From the NCBI RefSeq assembly GCF_902498825.1, contig NZ_LR701459.1:186001-250000 (forward strand): a DNA stretch of 64,000 nucleotides, in the 5' to 3' direction. This DNA is from Rhizobium sp. EC-SD404. Its GTDB lineage: Bacteria > Pseudomonadota > Alphaproteobacteria > Rhizobiales > Rhizobiaceae. Of this stretch, positions 18,630 to 26,517 are shown piece by piece. A program made the translations under genes and the position numbers. The number at the start of each line of letters is the position of its first letter. The stretch's first letter is position 1. A model generated the notes under the pieces. It saw only the letters and a list, made by a program, of their open reading frames with translations, ran no database searches and was not told where the DNA came from.

Positions 18630-19370
18630 TCAGCGCGTGACGGAAAAATCCGCAATGGCGGCTTCCGCGGCACCGATTGCCTCGGGCGTTCCCACCGTCA
18701 ACCAGTGACCATTTAGCCGGATTCCATGCAGCCGACCGGCTGCAATGGCCGCATCAAAAAACCGGTTCAGCGAGAAGGGCTCGCGCGGCGCGTCCTGCAA
18801 CAGCCGCGGATGCAGGATCATGGCACCGCAGTAGATCAGCGGATCGGCCAGCCCTTCGCGGTACCGGGATAGCCGGCCATCGCTCCGCACGACAAAATCG
18901 CCGCCGGCCTTTTCGTGACCCGTGCTCTGGCCCGGTTCGGCCAGGAGCATCAGCATGTCCATCGTATCAGGGTCGAAGGCGGACCAGAGGCGAGCGATGT
19001 TCGACTCGCCCGCATCCGCCGGCTCGAGCCAGAAACTGTCCGCATTGATAAGGAGAACGGGCGCCGCGCCGAGCAGGTGCGCCGCTTTGACGACACCGCC
19101 ACCCGAATCCAGCAGGCGCTCCCGTTCATCGGAGATCGTCACCCATGGCATGAGAGGCGCGAGATGCGCTTCCATCTGATCGGCCAGATGATGAACGTTG
19201 ACGACGACATGGTCGATGCCATCGGCCTTCAGGAGATCGATGAGATAGTCGATCATCGGCCGCCCCGCGACGGGCACGAGCGGCTTCGGCGTGGTCAAAG
19301 TCAGCGGGCGAAGGCGCGTGCCGAGCCCGGCTGCGAGGATCATCGCGCGCTTGCCAGCCTTATCCGCCAT
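18630..19370 (-). CDS. murU: nucleotidyltransferase of the MurU type (N-acetylmuramate-1-phosphate uridylyltransferase)
   Basis: The 246-residue product opens with the sugar-nucleotidyltransferase signature AMILAAGLGTRLRPLTLTTPKPLVPVAGRPM. It then has VVVNVHHLADQM and the metal-binding LLINADSFW. In the MurU pathway this enzyme makes UDP-MurNAc from MurNAc-1-phosphate during peptidoglycan recycling. The assignment to MurU rests on length and on the adjacent AmgK-type kinase domain, a pairing known from Pseudomonas and many alphaproteobacteria. The ATG at 19370 starts MADKAGKRAM; it overlaps the upstream gene by 11 bases. The symbol is well supported by context, not by a diagnostic residue. 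Confidence 0.85.
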   Translation of the reverse strand: MADKAGKRAMILAAGLGTRLRPLTLTTPKPLVPVAGRPMIDYLIDLLKADGIDHVVVNVHHLADQMEAHLAPLMPWVTISDERERLLDSGGGVVKAAHLLGAAPVLLINADSFWLEPADAGESNIARLWSAFDPDTMDMLMLLAEPGQSTGHEKAGGDFVVRSDGRLSRYREGLADPLIYCGAMILHPRLLQDAPREPFSLNRFFDAAIAAGRLHGIRLNGHWLTVGTPEAIGAAEAAIADFSVTR

Positions 19371-20880
19371 GTGGCTGTTCCGTCTCGCCCAAGACCCCTG
19401 CCCCCTCATACCATGCGCGCAACGGTGCGAGATCGGGGTGGCACAAAGCCTCCGCCAGATAGGCACGCATGCGGGGCAGATGGCGGAGATAACCCGGCTT
19501 TCCATCGCGCTGCTTGAGGCGAACGAAAATGCCGAGGATCTTCGAGGCGCGCTGCGCCTGCATCAGGGCCAGCGCCCTTCGAAACGCGGTCTCGTCGAAG
19601 GAGCCCAGTGCATGCCGTGCCGCCACATAGGCATCCACCAGCCGATCCGCCATCGGCTTCTCGATAGTGACGCGGGCATCCTGCACGATCGAGGCCACGT
19701 CGTAGGCCGTCGGCCCCAGCATAGCGTCCTGGAAATCGATGATGCCCAACCGGTCGACGCCGTCACGGTCCGCGCGCCAGATCAGGTTCGGCGAGTGGTA
19801 ATCGCGCAGGACGACATGGGTCTCGTTGCCATCGAGCGAGGCGATCGCTTTGCGCCAGAGCGTGATGTAGTCTTCTCGTTCGGTGGCAGACGGTGGCGAT
19901 CCACGCTCATGCGCCAGATACCAGTCCACCAAAAGCTCGACTTCGATCTGCATTGCTCCGATATCGTAAGCCGGCAAATGATATGTCCCGTTCCCCACAG
20001 GCAATGCGGCCGGAAGCGAGGTGGCGTGCAGATGCGCGAGTGCTTCAACGGCGGCAGTGTAGCGTTCTTCGATCGGGGCGCCCGATGCGTCAAGCAATCC
20101 TTCGGAGCCAAGATTCTCAACGACGAGAAAACCCTGCTCCAGATCTTCGGCGCGTATTTCGGGCGCACTGAAGCCTTCGCTTTTCAGCCATTTGGCCATG
20201 GCAACGAAGGGGCGAACGTCTTCGGCGAGATGTGCGATCCGCGAATAGGGCTTGCCATCCCTGATGACGGGGCCATCGGGCTGAGCGGGTGCATTCATCA
20301 GGATGGAAGGCGATGCGCCATGGTCCACCAGGCGCTCATAGGCCCGGCTCGAGGCGTCTCCGAGCAAGAAGCGTCGCTGGATGCCTTCAAAACCCGATGC
20401 GTCGAGGAAGGCACGCGCAGCCAGGGTCCGGTCGATGCGCGCGATGACCTGGTCTGGCGCCTGGATACGTACTGTTCGCGCGTCAGCTGTTTTACCTTCC
20501 GCGATCGTCAGGCGGACCGCACCTTCCGGAAGCATGTGACCGGCGCGCTCGGGCCACTCGACGAGCACCACGCCGGTTGCGATGGCTTCGTCGAAGCCGA
20601 GCTCTGCGAGTTCATCCGGGTCCGTGATCCGGTAAAGATCGAAATGCGCGATCGTCAGGCGCAGCTCGTAGGATTGTACGAGCGTGAAGGTCGGGCTCGG
20701 CACGTCGAGATCCGGATCGTCCGCAACCGCGCGGATCAAGGCCCGCGCGAAGGTGGATTTGCCGGCGCCCAGTTCGCCCGATAGCGCGAGCACGTCGCCG
20801 GCTCGGAGCATGACCGCCATGTCTTCGGCGAGCCGTTCCGTCGCCTGCTGGTCGGCGAGATGAAGGAGCCTTTCGCCCAT
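19360..20880 (-). CDS. fusion: TsaE (tRNA t6A ATPase) with AmgK-type aminoglycoside phosphotransferase
   Basis: The N-terminal ~150 residues are TsaE: Walker A GELGAGKSTFARAL (35-48), SPTFTLVQSYE and HFDLYRI. TsaE is the ATPase that cycles the TsaBD complex making t6A37 in tRNAs. The C-terminal ~350 residues are a phosphotransferase: VVLRDYHSPNLIW (catalytic Asp) and LGIIDFQDAMLGPTAYDVAS (metal Asp). This is the AmgK fold, which phosphorylates MurNAc/GlcNAc at the anomeric position ahead of MurU. The two halves are one uninterrupted 506-residue frame. The fusion is known from rhizobial genomes. murU follows with an 11-base overlap, which supports the AmgK reading; divL lies 12 bases upstream. 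Confidence 0.93.
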   Translation of the reverse strand: MGERLLHLADQQATERLAEDMAVMLRAGDVLALSGELGAGKSTFARALIRAVADDPDLDVPSPTFTLVQSYELRLTIAHFDLYRITDPDELAELGFDEAIATGVVLVEWPERAGHMLPEGAVRLTIAEGKTADARTVRIQAPDQVIARIDRTLAARAFLDASGFEGIQRRFLLGDASSRAYERLVDHGASPSILMNAPAQPDGPVIRDGKPYSRIAHLAEDVRPFVAMAKWLKSEGFSAPEIRAEDLEQGFLVVENLGSEGLLDASGAPIEERYTAAVEALAHLHATSLPAALPVGNGTYHLPAYDIGAMQIEVELLVDWYLAHERGSPPSATEREDYITLWRKAIASLDGNETHVVLRDYHSPNLIWRADRDGVDRLGIIDFQDAMLGPTAYDVASIVQDARVTIEKPMADRLVDAYVAARHALGSFDETAFRRALALMQAQRASKILGIFVRLKQRDGKPGYLRHLPRMRAYLAEALCHPDLAPLRAWYEGAGVLGETEQPHGG

Positions 20881-20892
20881 GCGCCTGCTTCT

Positions 20893-23439
20893 CTATTCCG
20901 CGGCCACCGTTTCGAGCCGGCTCCCGGCGGGCAGGCGGCAAATGATCGTCGTGCCTCGTCCCTCGACGCTGTCCACCTCGACGCGGCCGTCATGCAGGCT
21001 GACGAAGCTGTCGACGATGGAGAGGCCAAGGCCGGCGCCGCGACGGCGGCCGCCCGAACCATGGCTTTCGAACCGCGAAAAGATCGTCTGCAGCATGTGA
21101 GCCGGGATGCCGGGGCCCTGGTCGGACACCGAAAAAACGATGTCGCCTGCTTCGCGGCGGCAGCGCAGCTGGATCTGCGAACCCTCGGGCGCGAAATTCG
21201 CGGCGTTGCTCAGCAGCTTCGACAGGATCTGGCGAACCCTCTGCCGATCGGCGACAAAGGTGCCCGGATGGGCCGGAGCATCGACGGCGAGCGTCAGATC
21301 GCCTTCCTTCAGCCGATCGCTCATCAGGTTCGCCGCCTCGTCGAGAAGTTCGGCAATGTCGATCTCGGTGCGCTCCAGCGTCATGATGCCGGCATCGACC
21401 GTGGCAAGATCAAGGATGTCGTTCACGATCATCAAAAGCACGGAGGAGGAGGTCGCGATGTGCTCCACATACTCGGCCTGCTTCGGATTGAGCGGCCCTG
21501 TCGTCTCGGTGCGCAGAAGGTCGGCAAAACCGATGATGTTGGTGAGCGGGGTGCGCAACTCATAGGAGACATGCTTGACGAAGTCGTTCTTCAGAGCGTC
21601 CGCCTTGCGCAGCGCGTCGTTCTTCTCGGTCAACGCCTTCTCGACGCGAGCGCCGTCCGTCACGTTGACGAAGGTCAGCATGGTCTGCGCGTTTGGCAGC
21701 GGCACGACGGCGTAGTCGAGAATCAGGCCGGTCTTCAGATCGAAGCGGCCGGAATAGCTGCGGCGTTCCTCGTCCAGACTGGTGATGATGGCCGAGAAGT
21801 TGCGCCAGCCATCGTCTTCCGGATAGGCCGGTTCGCACACGCGGGTGATGGTGCTGATATGCGTTCCGGGCTGCGCCTCGGCTTCGCCGATGCCCCAGAG
21901 AACGCGGAAGGCTGGGTTGGAAAGCCTCAGCCGGCCATCGGCACCGAATACGCACACAGCTTCGGCGAGATGATCGATGGTCTCGCCCTGCACCTTGACC
22001 AGCGTATTGTAGCGCTGCTCCAGATCAACCTGCTCGGTGAGATTTTCGAAGACCCAGGTGGCGCCGCCTTGTGGGTGTGCCGTCGCAAACACGTTCAGCG
22101 TGCGGCCATCGGGCAGGTACCAGAAATTCTGCTGCGGCTCGACACTGTGGTAGACGGCGAGCATCTGGTCCTTCCAGTCGCGCCAGGAGTGCTGCTCCGG
22201 CAGCTTTCCGTCAACGCGGAGGCGCTCCAGGAATTCCGCGTTGCCCGGCCGCGTTTCAAGGAAGGGCGTATCGAGCCCGAACAGCTTCTGGAACGCCTGG
22301 TTGTAGAATTGCAGGCGCTGTTCGCGATCGAAGATGGCGACGGCGGTTGCCAGATGGTCCAGCGTCTCGGAATGGCTTCGTAGCGTACGGGCGAGTTCTT
22401 CACGCACGGCCTCGACGTCGCTGATGTCGCTTGCCATGCCGGCAACGCCCATCACCGAGCGCGCTTCTACAACGTCGTAGATCGTCCGGTTGCCACGCAC
22501 CACAGTCGATAGTTTGTCGGCAAACGGGCGATCGGGCGTTGCCGCCATGCGGATGCGCTCGCGCTGGTGGGTGCCAATCAACTCGAGTTCGCGGCGCACC
22601 GCATCTTCACCATCCACGGCCTCGACAGCGTGGGCGTAGGCACTGTTGACCCACAAGAGCCGGCCATCGGCCATGCGGACCCAGAAGGGTTGGTCGATCG
22701 CATCCAGGACTGTCTGTATGGTTTCCATCGTCGTGGCCAGGCGATCACGCTCGGTCTTCAATGCTGCTAGCTCGGCACGCAGATCGCCAAGGGCGAGGAA
22801 CCGCACGAAGGCGCGGCCGCCTGAAACCCTGCCTTGCGCCTCAAGCAGCTGGCCGCGCTGTGTCTCGATCACCACGTCGAAGGTTTCGCCGCGGGCGCGC
22901 AGAAGATCGACGGCGTTTTCAAGCGACGCGGCGGACTTTGCCTCCAGCCAGCGCCCGAAAGCAAGGAAGGCGGCGCGGGTTTCAGGTGCTCCCGCTTCCG
23001 TCGGCAGATCTCCGAGAAGAACGGCGGACTGGTCATCGCCGTCCCAGACGATGATCCGGCGATCCTTGTCGACAATCAATGCGTCGTAGCGATCGATCTG
23101 CGTGTTCGCGTCGCCGAGCCGTACCTTGAGTTCGCCGTTCTCGGCTTCGATCTTCGCCTTCTCGCGGATGATCCAGATTGCCGACAAAAGCGCGGCCGAG
23201 ACCGCGCCTATGACCGTTGCTCCACCGACGACGTCGATCGACGACAGCGCCCATCCGAAGGGAAGCGGAATTGCCTCTGCCGCAAATGCCAGATCCGGCG
23301 CCGCGATGATGGCGGAACCTCCGGCAAAAGAGCCGGTCCAGATCGGTTTTCGCAAGAGTTTGCGCGACGCGGCCGGTTGTGCCCCGTCAGCTGCACACCC
23401 ATGCTCAGGCGCACCCTGTGTCCCGTCAGACCCCGACAT
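20893..23439 (-). CDS. divL: DivL-type cell-cycle sensor kinase (tyrosine at the phospho-acceptor site)
   Basis: The 848-residue protein has one membrane segment at about residues 68-91, a coiled coil, then a run of PAS domains (for example QPFWVRMADGRLLWVNSAYAH, AVAIFDREQRLQFYNQAFQ, AVCVFGADGRLRLSNPAFR). A dimerisation/ATPase module ends it. The H-box reads HVSYELRTPLTNIIGF: the residue aligned with the phospho-His is Tyr626. ATP-binding boxes are present (LLSNAANFAP, VSDQGPGIP, GAGLGLSIV). Tyrosine here is the hallmark of DivL, which in Caulobacter binds DivK~P and controls CckA and hence CtrA. The start ATG at 23439 is plausible but not certain. It heads the unit running to trxA. Confidence 0.9.
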   Translation of the reverse strand: MSGSDGTQGAPEHGCAADGAQPAASRKLLRKPIWTGSFAGGSAIIAAPDLAFAAEAIPLPFGWALSSIDVVGGATVIGAVSAALLSAIWIIREKAKIEAENGELKVRLGDANTQIDRYDALIVDKDRRIIVWDGDDQSAVLLGDLPTEAGAPETRAAFLAFGRWLEAKSAASLENAVDLLRARGETFDVVIETQRGQLLEAQGRVSGGRAFVRFLALGDLRAELAALKTERDRLATTMETIQTVLDAIDQPFWVRMADGRLLWVNSAYAHAVEAVDGEDAVRRELELIGTHQRERIRMAATPDRPFADKLSTVVRGNRTIYDVVEARSVMGVAGMASDISDVEAVREELARTLRSHSETLDHLATAVAIFDREQRLQFYNQAFQKLFGLDTPFLETRPGNAEFLERLRVDGKLPEQHSWRDWKDQMLAVYHSVEPQQNFWYLPDGRTLNVFATAHPQGGATWVFENLTEQVDLEQRYNTLVKVQGETIDHLAEAVCVFGADGRLRLSNPAFRVLWGIGEAEAQPGTHISTITRVCEPAYPEDDGWRNFSAIITSLDEERRSYSGRFDLKTGLILDYAVVPLPNAQTMLTFVNVTDGARVEKALTEKNDALRKADALKNDFVKHVSYELRTPLTNIIGFADLLRTETTGPLNPKQAEYVEHIATSSSVLLMIVNDILDLATVDAGIMTLERTEIDIAELLDEAANLMSDRLKEGDLTLAVDAPAHPGTFVADRQRVRQILSKLLSNAANFAPEGSQIQLRCRREAGDIVFSVSDQGPGIPAHMLQTIFSRFESHGSGGRRRGAGLGLSIVDSFVSLHDGRVEVDSVEGRGTTIICRLPAGSRLETVAAE

Positions 23440-23600
23440 TTCGTCGTCCTCTCCGCAGCCCGTTGGACCGGCCTTCCACTGAGATGAAAGAGCCCCATCA
23501 CGCGGGACCCGTCGCGGCGCCCAGTCGTCCCCGTCAGGCGCGCGCGAATCGTATGGTCGAGGGTACCTTTTCGCTGAATCGCCGGAAAGGCCAAGGCGCC

Positions 23601-23636
23601 AAAAAGTAAGGCCGCGCCTTCTGCAAGGCGCGGCCT
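23601..23636 (-). terminator. intrinsic terminator after ahcY
   Basis: On the minus strand, a perfect 12-bp stem AGGCCGCGCCTT/AAGGCGCGGCCT with a 4-nt loop is followed by TACTTTTT. It lies 29 bases after the ahcY stop and isolates ahcY from divL. Confidence 0.9.
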
Positions 23637-23664
23637 GGATGGGCTTAAGTCTTAAGACTGGAGA

Positions 23665-25089
23665 TCAGTAGCGATAGTGTTCCGGCTTGAACGGTCCGGT
23701 CTGCGATACGCCGATGTAGTCGGCCTGTTCCGTCGACAACTCCGAAAGCGACGCGCCAAGCTTGGCCAGATGCAGCTTCGCAACCTTCTCGTCGAGGTGC
23801 TTCGGCAGGACGTAGACTTCGTTCTGGTACTGCTCGCCGCGGGCGTAGAGCTCGATCTGCGCCAGGACCTGGTTGGTGAACGAGGCCGACATGACGAAGG
23901 ACGGGTGACCCGTCGCGTTGCCGAGGTTGAGCAGGCGACCTTCCGAAAGAAGGATCATTCGGCTGCCGCCCGGGAACTCGATCATGTCGACCTGGGGCTT
24001 GATGTTGTCCCACTTGAAGTTCTTGAGCGCGGTAACCTGAATTTCGTTGTCGAAATGGCCGATATTGCCGACGATCGCCATGTCCTTCATCTCGCGCATA
24101 TGCTCGAGACGGATGACATCCTTGTTGCCCGTGGTCGTGATGAAGATGTCTGCCGTCGAGGCAACCTCTTCCAGCGTCACGACCTCGAAGCCGTCCATGG
24201 CAGCCTGCAGTGCGCAGATCGGATCGACTTCCGTGACCTTGACGCGAGCGCCGGCGCCCTTGAGCGAGGCAGCCGAACCTTTGCCGACATCGCCATAGCC
24301 GCAGACGACGGCGACCTTGCCGGCCATCATCACGTCGGTCGCGCGGCGAATGCCGTCGACCAGCGATTCCTTGCAGCCGTACTTGTTGTCGAATTTCGAC
24401 TTGGTGACGCTGTCGTTGACGTTGATCGCCGGGAAGGGCAGCAGGCCCTTTTTCTGCAGCTGGTACAGGCGGTTCACGCCGGTGGTGGTCTCTTCGGTGA
24501 CGCCCTTGATGGCGTCGCGCTGGCGCGCGAAGAAGCCCGGCGTTGCAGCCATGCGCTTCTTGATCTGCGCGAACAGAATTTCTTCTTCTTCGGAGCCCGG
24601 GTTCGACAGGACATCTTCGCCGGCTTCGGCGCGGGCGCCGAGCAGGATGTACATGGTCGCGTCGCCACCGTCATCGAGGATCATGTTGGACGTACCGCCA
24701 TCGGTCCACTGGAAGATGCGGTCGGTGTAGGTCCAATAGTCTTCCAGCGTTTCGCCCTTGACGGCGAAGACCGGAACGCCGGTTGCAGCGATCGCCGCGG
24801 CAGCGTGGTCCTGCGTCGAGAAGATATTGCACGATGCCCAGCGGACTTCAGCGCCGAGAGCCGTGAGCGTCTCGATCAGCACCGCCGTCTGGATCGTCAT
24901 GTGAAGCGAGCCCGTGATGCGGGCACCCTTCAAAGGCTTGGTCTCGCCGAATTCCTCGCGGCAGGCCATCAGGCCCGGCATCTCGGTTTCGGCAATGGTG
25001 ATTTCCTTGCGGCCATAGGCTGCAAGCGACATGTCGGCGACGAGGAAATCGTCACCCTGGGCGAACTGCGTCTTGATGGCTGTGCTCAT
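23665..25089 (-). CDS. ahcY: adenosylhomocysteinase
   Basis: S-adenosylhomocysteine hydrolase splits SAH to homocysteine and adenosine, clearing the product inhibitor of methyltransferases. Family marks include [30 protein letters not shown] (catalytic Lys/Asp), the NAD site [15 protein letters not shown] and the C-terminal KPEHYRY. The 474-residue form starts at ATG 25089 (MSTAIKTQF), with GGAG six bases upstream; the ATG at 25095 abuts that site and is unlikely. A palindrome at 25198-25213 in its leader is a probable operator. No SAM or SAH riboswitch was recognised. Confidence 0.97.
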   Translation of the reverse strand: MSTAIKTQFAQGDDFLVADMSLAAYGRKEITIAETEMPGLMACREEFGETKPLKGARITGSLHMTIQTAVLIETLTALGAEVRWASCNIFSTQDHAAAAIAATGVPVFAVKGETLEDYWTYTDRIFQWTDGGTSNMILDDGGDATMYILLGARAEAGEDVLSNPGSEEEEILFAQIKKRMAATPGFFARQRDAIKGVTEETTTGVNRLYQLQKKGLLPFPAINVNDSVTKSKFDNKYGCKESLVDGIRRATDVMMAGKVAVVCGYGDVGKGSAASLKGAGARVKVTEVDPICALQAAMDGFEVVTLEEVASTADIFITTTGNKDVIRLEHMREMKDMAIVGNIGHFDNEIQVTALKNFKWDNIKPQVDMIEFPGGSRMILLSEGRLLNLGNATGHPSFVMSASFTNQVLAQIELYARGEQYQNEVYVLPKHLDEKVAKLHLAKLGASLSELSTEQADYIGVSQTGPFKPEHYRY

Positions 25090-25197
25090 CGTCATCTCCG
25101 AAAGCGCGTCGAGGGCGAGCAACAATGCTGGCCCGGGACGGCAGAATGGCGTCATGGGCGCCCCATATCAGGGATCGGCGCTACCATCAACTCACAT

Positions 25198-25213
25198 ATA
25201 AAGATTTCTTTAT
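25198..25213. promoter_or_regulatory. palindromic operator candidate upstream of ahcY
   Basis: ATAAAGA-TT-TCTTTAT has perfect 7-bp arms and lies 109 bases before the ahcY start and 22 bases after the ptsH stop. It resembles the SAH/SAM-responsive ArsR-family (SahR-type) operators that I recall for ahcY in Proteobacteria. The regulator is inference; the palindrome is seen. Confidence 0.45.
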
Positions 25214-25234
25214 GTCGTTATGCGATCAATTGGA

Positions 25235-25522
25235 TCAGCATTCTTCGCCGAAGCGGTTGGCAACGAGTTCCGCCAGCGCCTCCAGAGCCTCGGGCGCCTC
25301 GGGGCCACTTGCTTCAACCGCGATATGGCAGCCGGGGCTGGCCGCCAGCATCATCAAGCCCATGATCGAGCTTCCACCGACGCTGACGCCGTCCTTGCTG
25401 ACGACGATCTCGGCGTCGAACCGCTCTACGGTCTGGACGAATTTCGCCGATGCCCGCGCGTGCAGGCCGCGCTTGTTCACGATCGACAGCGTTCGCTTCA
25501 ACGGCTGGTCGATGGTGCCCAT
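25235..25522 (-). CDS. ptsH: phosphocarrier protein HPr
   Basis: A 95-residue HPr: the active-site histidine is in NKRGLHARASAKF (His21), and the regulatory serine loop is VSVGGSSIMGLMML. It relays phosphate within the regulatory PTS and is the substrate of HprK. The start ATG at 25522 follows the manX stop directly (TGATATG); an upstream ATG at 25555 would overlap manX by 32 bases. It is the last gene of the chvG-hprK-manX-ptsH run. Confidence 0.93.
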   Translation of the reverse strand: MGTIDQPLKRTLSIVNKRGLHARASAKFVQTVERFDAEIVVSKDGVSVGGSSIMGLMMLAASPGCHIAVEASGPEAPEALEALAELVANRFGEEC

Positions 25523-25523
25523 A

Positions 25524-25925
25524 TCATTTGCCACTGAGGATTCGGCTCGCGACATTGATGTATTTCCGGCCCGCATCCTGCGCCTCTTCGAGCGCGCGCT
25601 CCATGTTGCCATCGACCCGCACGCCGGCGAGCTTGATCAGCATCGGCAGGTTGACGCCGGCGATGACTTCGATCCGTCCGCCGTCCATCACCGAAATCGA
25701 AAGGTTGGAGGGCGTTCCACCGAACATATCGGTCAGAATGATGACGCCCGCCCCATGGTCGACACGGCTGACTGCATCGACGATGTCGAGACGGCGCTGA
25801 TCCATATCGTCGTCAGGGCCGATACAGACGGTCTCCACCGACGCTTGCGGACCGACAACATGCTCGAGCGCATGCTTGAACTCTTCCGCAAGCTTGCCGT
25901 GGGTGACAAGCACCAAACCGATCAT
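25524..25925 (-). CDS. manX: PTS EIIA component, mannose family (regulatory)
   Basis: The 133-residue protein begins MIGLVLVTHGKLAEEF, with the phospho-accepting His9, and has TDMFGGTPSNLS and GVNLPMLIKL, typical of EIIA-Man (EIIA-Man/Fru-like) domains. No EIIB, EIIC or EIID gene is present, so a regulatory and not a transport role is likely, as known for this operon in rhizobia. The ATG at 25925 is preferred over the TTG directly before it. Confidence 0.9.
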   Translation of the reverse strand: MIGLVLVTHGKLAEEFKHALEHVVGPQASVETVCIGPDDDMDQRRLDIVDAVSRVDHGAGVIILTDMFGGTPSNLSISVMDGGRIEVIAGVNLPMLIKLAGVRVDGNMERALEEAQDAGRKYINVASRILSGK

Positions 25926-26032
25926 CAAATGAGGGCTCCCGTCATTCTTTCATTATCGCGGCACGCATCACATGCCCCGGAGCGTCGGCGCAAATCTTGT
26001 CGAGCGAACGCCCGAGTGCAAGCGCAAAAAAG

Positions 26033-26512
26033 TCACATCGAACCGCTGAATGCCTGATTCGTTGTCTGTTTCGATCCAAATGCGTCCAAAGCTGCCGCAA
26101 GGGTTGCAATCGCAACGGCCGGCTCGCCGTATCTGAGAGGAAGGATGGGCAGGGAAATGCCGTCCGCGAACGTCATTCGCGTCTCGTCAGGCACCCGCTC
26201 CGCGCTGATTGGCGCCAAAACATGATGCAGAACGGCGCTTTGAATGAACGGCAAAGGGACTATGCCCGTTCCGCGCACCTCGATCAGCCCGGCGATCGGT
26301 GCCGGCGTGCTGGCGATGACCCGGCCCGCCCTGACGGTGATCCAGACGCGGTCATCGGCAACCAGCCGCGAGAAAATGCCCTTCGAGGAGCATGCGTGGA
26401 TGATGGCCAGTGCCAGCGCGCTCTTTCCTGACCCGGAGGAGCCGGTGATCAGGAGGCCGATCTCCCCCACGACGAGTGCCGTTGCATGGACATTGGAGGC
26501 GGGGGCGTCCAT
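26033..26512 (-). CDS. hprK: short HPr kinase/phosphorylase
   Basis: The product is only 159 residues against ~310 for Gram-positive HprK. It keeps the catalytic domain: Walker A ITGSSGSGKSALAL (about 22-35), LVADDRVWI (the catalytic Asp pair), and the signature LIEVRGTGIVPLPF. The N-terminal domain is absent, which is the normal alphaproteobacterial form. It phosphorylates HPr on serine. It starts five bases after the chvG stop, so kinase signalling and PTS regulation are transcriptionally linked. Confidence 0.93.
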   Translation of the reverse strand: MDAPASNVHATALVVGEIGLLITGSSGSGKSALALAIIHACSSKGIFSRLVADDRVWITVRAGRVIASTPAPIAGLIEVRGTGIVPLPFIQSAVLHHVLAPISAERVPDETRMTFADGISLPILPLRYGEPAVAIATLAAALDAFGSKQTTNQAFSGSM

Positions 26513-26517
26513 CGCGC

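Noticed and set aside
25090..25234. SAM or SAH riboswitch in the ahcY leader
   Set aside because: The leader is short (about 145 bases) and I could not find the conserved core of any SAM/SAH class; only the palindromic operator candidate stands out.
23677..25365. 562-codon plus-strand frame opposite ahcY
   Set aside because: Mirror frame of a highly expressed GC-rich gene; no recognisable domain, while ahcY is unmistakable on the minus strand.
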